Shown: in pieces, positions 30,781 through 34,846 of the stretch
How the letters are laid out: each line of letters starts with the position of its first letter
Position numbering within the stretch: position 1 is the first letter of the stretch
DNA from: Microcaldota archaeon
GTDB lineage: Archaea > Micrarchaeota > Micrarchaeia > Anstonellales > Anstonellaceae
DNA: 34,846 nt
Direction: 5' to 3'
NCBI GenBank assembly: GCA_021814005.1
Contig: JAKAJC010000015.1
Span: forward strand, 1 to 34,846
The notes under the pieces: generated by a model
Databases searched by the model: none
What the model was told of the DNA's origin: nothing
Seen by the model: only the letters and a program-made list of their open reading frames with translations
Translations under genes and position numbers: made by a program

Positions 30781-31623
30781 ATGGCCCAGCTCAAACCCAT
30801 TGTTGTAATCAAGATTGGCGGCTCCACTGCCAACAGCCCCGCCGCCCTCTCCTCAATCGCGTCCGACCTTGCCAGCCTCCAGTCCAAGTACTCATTTGTC
30901 ATAGCGCACGGCGGCTCCGCCCAGACAAACGAGCTGTGCAAGCGCCTCGGCATCCAGCCCAAGTTCCACACCTCGCCAACCGGCGTGAAGTCCCGTGCAA
31001 CAGATGCGCAAATCATCCAGCTCTATGCCATGGCCTGTGGAGGGCAGGCAAATTCAAGCATTGTCTGCGCGCTTCAGTCCGGAGGCGTGAATGCAGTGGG
31101 CCTGTCGGGCTTTGACGGCAAGGTTGTCACGGCCAAGCAAAAAATATTCACGGCCGTGGACGAGAGCGGCAAGCAGAAAATCGTAAGAGACGACTACACC
31201 GGCAAAATCGAGAAGATAAATTCAGAACTGCTGCAAACCCTGCTCTCAGCAGGCTACACTCCAGTAGTTGCCGCTCTTGCAATCGGAGAAAACAGCCAGC
31301 CGCTCAACATTGACGGCGACAGGCTCATGGCCGCTCTCGCCGCCGCTCTGCATGCAGACAAGGCGATTTCGCTCACAGATGTTGACGGTTATTACAAAAA
31401 CTTCCCAAATGATTTGGTGCCCCGCCTCACGGCCTCGGAACTGCAGGCCGCGATGGAGAATGCCGGTGCCGGTCAATCATCGGGCGGCATGAAGAAGAAG
31501 CTTATGGGCTGCATAGAAGCCATCAACGGCGGCGTGCAGGAAGTGATTATCTGCAACGGAACCGCCGCCTCGCCGATTTCGGCAGCCCTGCGCGGCGCAG
31601 GAACCCACATCACCAAGAGTTGA
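30781..31623 (+). CDS. lysZ: [LysW]-aminoadipate/glutamate kinase
   Basis: 280 residues from ATG 30781 with TAGGTG before it; the frame is open upstream inside lysY. Amino-acid kinase fold: VVIKIGGSTAN at 8-18, FVIAHGGSAQTNEL, QSGGVNAVGLSGFDG, NIDGDRLMAALAAALHADKA and the Lys in GGMKKKLMG. It phosphorylates the delta- or gamma-carboxyl of the LysW-linked substrate. Eight bases after lysY, five before lysJ. Confidence 0.92.
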   Translation: MAQLKPIVVIKIGGSTANSPAALSSIASDLASLQSKYSFVIAHGGSAQTNELCKRLGIQPKFHTSPTGVKSRATDAQIIQLYAMACGGQANSSIVCALQSGGVNAVGLSGFDGKVVTAKQKIFTAVDESGKQKIVRDDYTGKIEKINSELLQTLLSAGYTPVVAALAIGENSQPLNIDGDRLMAALAAALHADKAISLTDVDGYYKNFPNDLVPRLTASELQAAMENAGAGQSSGGMKKKLMGCIEAINGGVQEVIICNGTAASPISAALRGAGTHITKS

Positions 31624-31628
31624 TTGCC

Positions 31629-32822
31629 ATGACGGAAACAAACCCAACAAACTCCTCGCTTATCGAAGCCGAGAACCGCTTCGAAATGGGCGTTTACCCA
31701 AAGCGCGGCATCTCGCTGGTGCGCGGCTCCGGCAGCCTTGTCTATGACGCGGAAGGCAAGGAATACATTGACTTCACATCGGGCATCGGCATTGCGGTGC
31801 TGGGCCACTCGCACCCCAAGCTGGCGCAAGCCATCTCGCATCAGGCCTCCACCCTTCTTACCTGCAACGAGTCGTTTGCAAACAACGAGCGGGCAAGATT
31901 TCTCACGCGTCTTGCCGCTCTCTGGCAGTCTGCCACCTCTACAAACGGCAAAATATTTCTTTGCAATTCAGGCACCGAAGCCATCGAGGCGGCCATGAAG
32001 CTTGCCCGCGCAAAGACCGGAAGAAAGAATTTTGTTGCAGCCATGAACGCATTCCACGGCCGCAGCATGGGCAGCCTCTCGCTCACCTTCAAGCCCAAGT
32101 ATCGGGAGAGATTCGAGCCCCTTATCGGCCCAATCGCCCGTGTTCGCTACAATGACATTGAAAGTTTGCGCTCGGCCGTGAACAACGAGACTGCCGCGGT
32201 GTTTCTTGAGGTCATTCAGGGCGAGGGCGGCATCAGGCCGGCCACGCAGGAATACATCAAGGCTGCCCGCGAAATCTGCACTGCGGCCGGCGCGCTTCTC
32301 ATCATAGACGAAATCCAGTCGGGCGTGGGCCGCACAGGCAAATTCTTTGCCTTCGAGCATTACGGCATCGCGCCAGATGCCTGCACTCTGGCCAAGGGGC
32401 TGGGCGGCGGCGTGCCTATCGGCGCCCTGATTGCGCGCGAGGATGTGTGCGCTTTCAAGCCGCTCGAGCACGGCTCAACATTTGGTGGCAATCCGCTTGC
32501 CTGCGCCGCCGGCAACGCGGCGCTGGATGTGTTTGAGCAGGAAAACCTGCTTGAGCAGGCCGCCACGAACGGTGAATGGCTGGCCGGCCGCCTGCGTGCT
32601 CTGACCGCCAAGCATCCGTCCATTGTGGAAATCCGCGGCAAGGGTTTGATGATTGGAATTGAATTGAAATCAGAATCAAAGCCGGTTCTGCAGGCAGCGC
32701 AGGCAAAGGGCCTGTTGGTGCTTTCAGGCGGTGATGTTGTGGTGCGCCTGCTGCCCCCGCTCAACACGCCGCGCGAAGTGTATGAGCGCGCGCTCGGCAT
32801 ACTGGATGCTGTGCTGCCCTAA
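31629..32822 (+). CDS. lysJ: [LysW]-aminoadipate semialdehyde/glutamate semialdehyde transaminase
   Basis: 397 residues from ATG 31629. Class III PLP aminotransferase (ArgD/LysJ): [71 protein letters not shown] with PLP lysine K256, and [13 protein letters not shown]. It turns the carrier-bound semialdehyde into LysW-lysine or LysW-ornithine. No strong ribosome site is visible; the start lies five bases after the lysZ stop, so translation is probably coupled. Confidence 0.92.
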   Translation: MTETNPTNSSLIEAENRFEMGVYPKRGISLVRGSGSLVYDAEGKEYIDFTSGIGIAVLGHSHPKLAQAISHQASTLLTCNESFANNERARFLTRLAALWQSATSTNGKIFLCNSGTEAIEAAMKLARAKTGRKNFVAAMNAFHGRSMGSLSLTFKPKYRERFEPLIGPIARVRYNDIESLRSAVNNETAAVFLEVIQGEGGIRPATQEYIKAAREICTAAGALLIIDEIQSGVGRTGKFFAFEHYGIAPDACTLAKGLGGGVPIGALIAREDVCAFKPLEHGSTFGGNPLACAAGNAALDVFEQENLLEQAATNGEWLAGRLRALTAKHPSIVEIRGKGLMIGIELKSESKPVLQAAQAKGLLVLSGGDVVVRLLPPLNTPREVYERALGILDAVLP

Positions 32823-32839
32823 ACTTTGGAGTTGTTTCG

Positions 32840-33910
32840 ATGACCTTGCCTGCACGCCACAAGTTCCTGCTCGAGCTGGTGAAAACCAAGAGCTTCTCGG
32901 GCCGTGAATCAGCCGCCGCACTGCTGTGCGCCCAGCGGATGCGCGAGCTTGGCTACAAGCATGTCAAAATAGACGAAGCCGGCAATGTTGTCGGCGGCAA
33001 TTATGATTATGTGCGCGACCCGCACCCGGACATTCTTCTCTTCTCCCATCTCGACACGGTGGGCGGCTTCTGGCTGGTGAAGGGCGACGCCAATGGCGTG
33101 TCGGGAAGAGGCGCGGTCGATGCCAAGGGCTGTCTTGCCTCTTACATCGAAGCGGGCATCAGCGCGCCTGCAGGCCTCAAGGTGGTTGTTGCCGGAGTGA
33201 CCGAAGAGGAATCTCCAACTTCAAAGGGCGCAATCAGTCTTCTCTCCCGCATCAAGCCGAGCCTCGCGCTCAACGGAGAGCCGTCCAACACAGACGGCAT
33301 CACCATTGCCTACAAGGGCCGCATTCTTGTGGAGTGCCACTCGGCCGGCTCGCCAATGCATGCAGGCGCGCACTCCGAAAATCCGATTGAGAAGACAATC
33401 GAATACTACGAGAAGCTGCGCAGCCACTTCCCCCGCCACCACACGTTCGATTCGGTCATCTTCAACGTCACCCACATCGACTACGGCCGCCGCTCCGAGC
33501 TTAATGTCATCCCCGGCAAGCTCGACTTTTTCATTGACGTGCGCATTCCGCCGTCAGCCGATATAGAAAAAATCGAGCAGGTGCTGCTTTCTTCCGCGCC
33601 GTCCGGCCTTTCAGTCTCCATCCTCGGCTCCTCATTTCCGGGCTGCGAGCTTTCCACAAACCACCCTCTGGTCCGCGCCATGGTGTCTGCGGTGCGCTCG
33701 GCCGGTCTCACGCCGCGCTATCTCAAGAAGTCAGGAATGGCGGACATGAACCTGTCCATGGCGGCAGGCGTTCCCACCATCGCCTACGGGCCGGGGGACT
33801 CCAAGCTCGACCACACAGACTCCGAATTCATTTCATGGGCAGACTATGACAAGGCAGTGTCTGTGCTGGAGAAGTTTTTGCAAAACCCTGCGCTTGCCCG
33901 AAAACCTTAA
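32840..33910 (+). CDS. lysK: [LysW]-lysine/ornithine hydrolase
   Basis: 356 residues, M20 metallopeptidase fold. SHLDTVGG (H70, D72), GRGAVDAKG (D94, bridging metal ligand) and VTEEESPTSKGA (E122-E124, catalytic base and ligand), later the dimerisation domain (SAGSPMHAGAHSENPIEK) and a C-terminal SGMADMN. It cuts the isopeptide bond to release lysine or ornithine and regenerate LysW. Last full enzyme of block B; LysW3 follows. Confidence 0.92.
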   Translation: MTLPARHKFLLELVKTKSFSGRESAAALLCAQRMRELGYKHVKIDEAGNVVGGNYDYVRDPHPDILLFSHLDTVGGFWLVKGDANGVSGRGAVDAKGCLASYIEAGISAPAGLKVVVAGVTEEESPTSKGAISLLSRIKPSLALNGEPSNTDGITIAYKGRILVECHSAGSPMHAGAHSENPIEKTIEYYEKLRSHFPRHHTFDSVIFNVTHIDYGRRSELNVIPGKLDFFIDVRIPPSADIEKIEQVLLSSAPSGLSVSILGSSFPGCELSTNHPLVRAMVSAVRSAGLTPRYLKKSGMADMNLSMAAGVPTIAYGPGDSKLDHTDSEFISWADYDKAVSVLEKFLQNPALARKP

Positions 33911-33934
33911 CTAGTTCCCCCCTCTTTCTTTTCC

Positions 33935-34096
33935 ATGGCCCTCTCGGAATGCCCCGTCTGCCACACGCACCTCAACGCCAATCCGGCGTGGGCGCTCGAG
34001 GCGCACATAATCTGCCCCGAATGCGGCGCAGAACTTGTCGTGAGCGGGCTGAATCCTCTTGAACTTGAATCAGCAAGCGAGGAAGGAACAGAATAG
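33935..34096 (+). CDS. LysW3, divergent LysW-like protein lacking the EDWGE tail
   Basis: 53 residues, found by direct translation. CPVC at 6-9 and CPEC at 27-30 keep the spacing of LysW2 exactly, and CPECGAELVV and the following LNPLEL parallel LysW2 CPDCGAKLEV and SPFQL. The tail is SASEEGTE: the last residue is still Glu, but the E-D-W-G-E consensus recognised by LysX, LysZ and LysY is gone. It starts 24 bases after lysK with only a weak pyrimidine-rich leader. It could be a decaying copy, a carrier for another substrate, or a zinc-knuckle regulator; coding status is supported by the retained Cys pattern. Confidence 0.78.
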   Translation: MALSECPVCHTHLNANPAWALEAHIICPECGAELVVSGLNPLELESASEEGTE

Positions 34097-34117
34097 CGAA
34101 GAAGGGCGGATAAGTGC

Positions 34118-34768
34118 CTATTCCTCTTTCTTTTTCTTCATCCATTCTCTGCTTTCTTCAATAAGAAACTTCCAAAAGCCTGCCTCGTCTCCCTTTTTCG
34201 CTTTTGTCGCGTTCCACTTTCTCACCATTTTGTTGTATTCCTCTATTTCAACATTCATCTGCTCTCCCAAAACAAGCATCTTCTTCTCGTCATACTCGTT
34301 TTTCTCCCATTTGCGCGGGCAGACAAAATTCTTGGTGTATTTCAGCCGCCCCTCCCCATCGACAACAAACGGATAAGTCCTGCACACAAGCGGATGATTC
34401 CCCCAAATCGAGCAGCCGGACGAATGCAGCGAGAATGTGCAGAAATTGTTTTTGAGCCTGTGCAATGTCAGCAGGCGCTCCTCCATCTGCCCCTCCTCGA
34501 AAATGAAAATCGGCGTGTGCGGCGCGCTCTCAATGTTCGCGGCCAGCGCCAGCTGCGCGAATTCTTCGGGCTTGTGCCCGGTCGCCTCAATTATGCGCAC
34601 AACATCAAAGCCGGTAATCGGCACTGCAAATCTGTTGCAGCAGCGCACTCCGCAAGAGAGGCATGGTTCGGTAATGGGAATAATGGGGCAACGGCCTGCG
34701 CCCGGGCCAGCCTGCCCAACAGGTTCATCCATCAGTCTGGCCGTCTTTTTCACGTGCTTTATCTTCAT
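34118..34768 (-). CDS. YkgJ/UPF0153-type cysteine-cluster protein
   Basis: 216 residues. CLSCGVRCCNRFAVPITGFD near residue 36 and CSIWGNHPLVCRTYPF at about 118, with a further Cys in FVCPRKW, are the Cys pattern of the YkgJ/UPF0153 family, thought to bind a zinc or iron cluster. Function unknown. The C-terminus is a charged helical region (KEKNEYDEKK-like, Lys/Glu-rich). The start at ATG 34768 lies about 24 nt after a TATA-like box. It converges on LysW3. Confidence 0.88.
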   Translation of the reverse strand: MKIKHVKKTARLMDEPVGQAGPGAGRCPIIPITEPCLSCGVRCCNRFAVPITGFDVVRIIEATGHKPEEFAQLALAANIESAPHTPIFIFEEGQMEERLLTLHRLKNNFCTFSLHSSGCSIWGNHPLVCRTYPFVVDGEGRLKYTKNFVCPRKWEKNEYDEKKMLVLGEQMNVEIEEYNKMVRKWNATKAKKGDEAGFWKFLIEESREWMKKKKEE

Positions 34769-34786
34769 GTTTAGATTTAGGCAGGC

Positions 34787-34797
34787 AGTATTTTAAG
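34787..34797. promoter_or_regulatory. TATA-like box between the Cys-cluster gene and the right-edge gene
   Basis: AGTATTTTAAG on the plus strand, CTTAAAATACT on the minus. It is about 24 nt from the minus-strand ATG at 34768 and about 39 nt from the plus-strand ATG at 34831. Confidence 0.45.
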
Positions 34798-34830
34798 GTC
34801 TGATTGATGAATTATTGACGAGGGATAACT

Positions 34831-34846
34831 ATGCCGTCCGAGGTAT
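34831..34846 (+). CDS. Start of a gene cut by the right edge
   Basis: ATG CCG TCC GAG GTA, preceded by GAGGGA about seven bases upstream and by a TATA-like box. Only five codons are visible, so no identity can be given. Confidence 0.4.

Noticed and set aside
1-34846. rRNA genes, transposase genes and replication-origin repeats
   Set aside because: No ribosomal RNA-like stretches, transposase motifs or origin-type repeat clusters were recognised on either strand.

Overview
This window is archaeal chromosomal DNA. The evidence is direct: a class I lysyl-tRNA synthetase, TFE-alpha, a replication factor C large subunit, archaeal Trm56, archaeal-type YchF and DRG GTPases, a DUF63 membrane protein, tRNA genes interrupted at position 37/38 by introns with bulge-helix-bulge folds, and TATA-like boxes 24-28 nt upstream of many start codons (leaderless genes), alongside genes with an AGGTG Shine-Dalgarno signal. 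The bulk is GC-rich, with one strongly AT-rich island at about 7.4-7.8 kb. The lineage cannot be fixed from the sequence. The mix of pilin-like proteins, Cys-repeat exported proteins and compact operons would suit a DPANN-type group such as Micrarchaeota or Diapherotrites, but that is inference.

Layout. 1-5.6 kb: end of an M42 aminopeptidase, an exported anchored protein, a 71-residue internally duplicated protein, RfcL diverging from YchF, and a membrane-anchored Cys-repeat protein. 5.6-9.9 kb: information-processing block with intron-containing tRNA-Lys(CTT), Trm56, TFE-alpha with a long basic N-terminal tail, intron-containing initiator tRNA-Met, an AT-rich island bounded by imperfect inverted repeats and carrying one small gene behind an 18-bp palindrome, a PRC-barrel protein and class I LysRS. 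9.9-12.3 kb: a VirB2-like protein and four pilin-like membrane proteins. 12.4-16.0 kb: class I/II aminotransferase, Cys-repeat lipoprotein, PRPP synthase and MarC. 16.1-21.6 kb: membrane-anchored P-loop NTPase, DUF63 protein, VirB11/GspE-type secretion ATPase and DRG GTPase.

21.6-34.1 kb is the centrepiece: a nearly complete lysine (alpha-aminoadipate, AAA) and arginine pathway built on the LysW carrier protein, in three transcription blocks. Block A makes 2-oxoadipate: homocitrate synthase, a stand-alone RAM domain, homoaconitase large and small subunits, and homoisocitrate dehydrogenase. The middle block has LysW1, an ATP-grasp LysX/ArgX ligase, ornithine carbamoyltransferase and an ACT-domain protein, which looks like the arginine entry and exit. 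Block B has LysW2, a second LysX, LysY, LysZ, LysJ and LysK, followed by a third, divergent LysW3 that lacks the usual C-terminal E-D-W-G-E. Blocks A and B share a 38-bp promoter element (29/38 identical); the middle block does not obviously have it. My reading is that LysY/Z/J/K serve both pathways while each ligase has its own carrier.

The three LysW genes are short and easily missed; they were found by direct translation. The window ends with a Cys-cluster (YkgJ/UPF0153) protein on the minus strand and the first codons of a divergent gene at the right edge.
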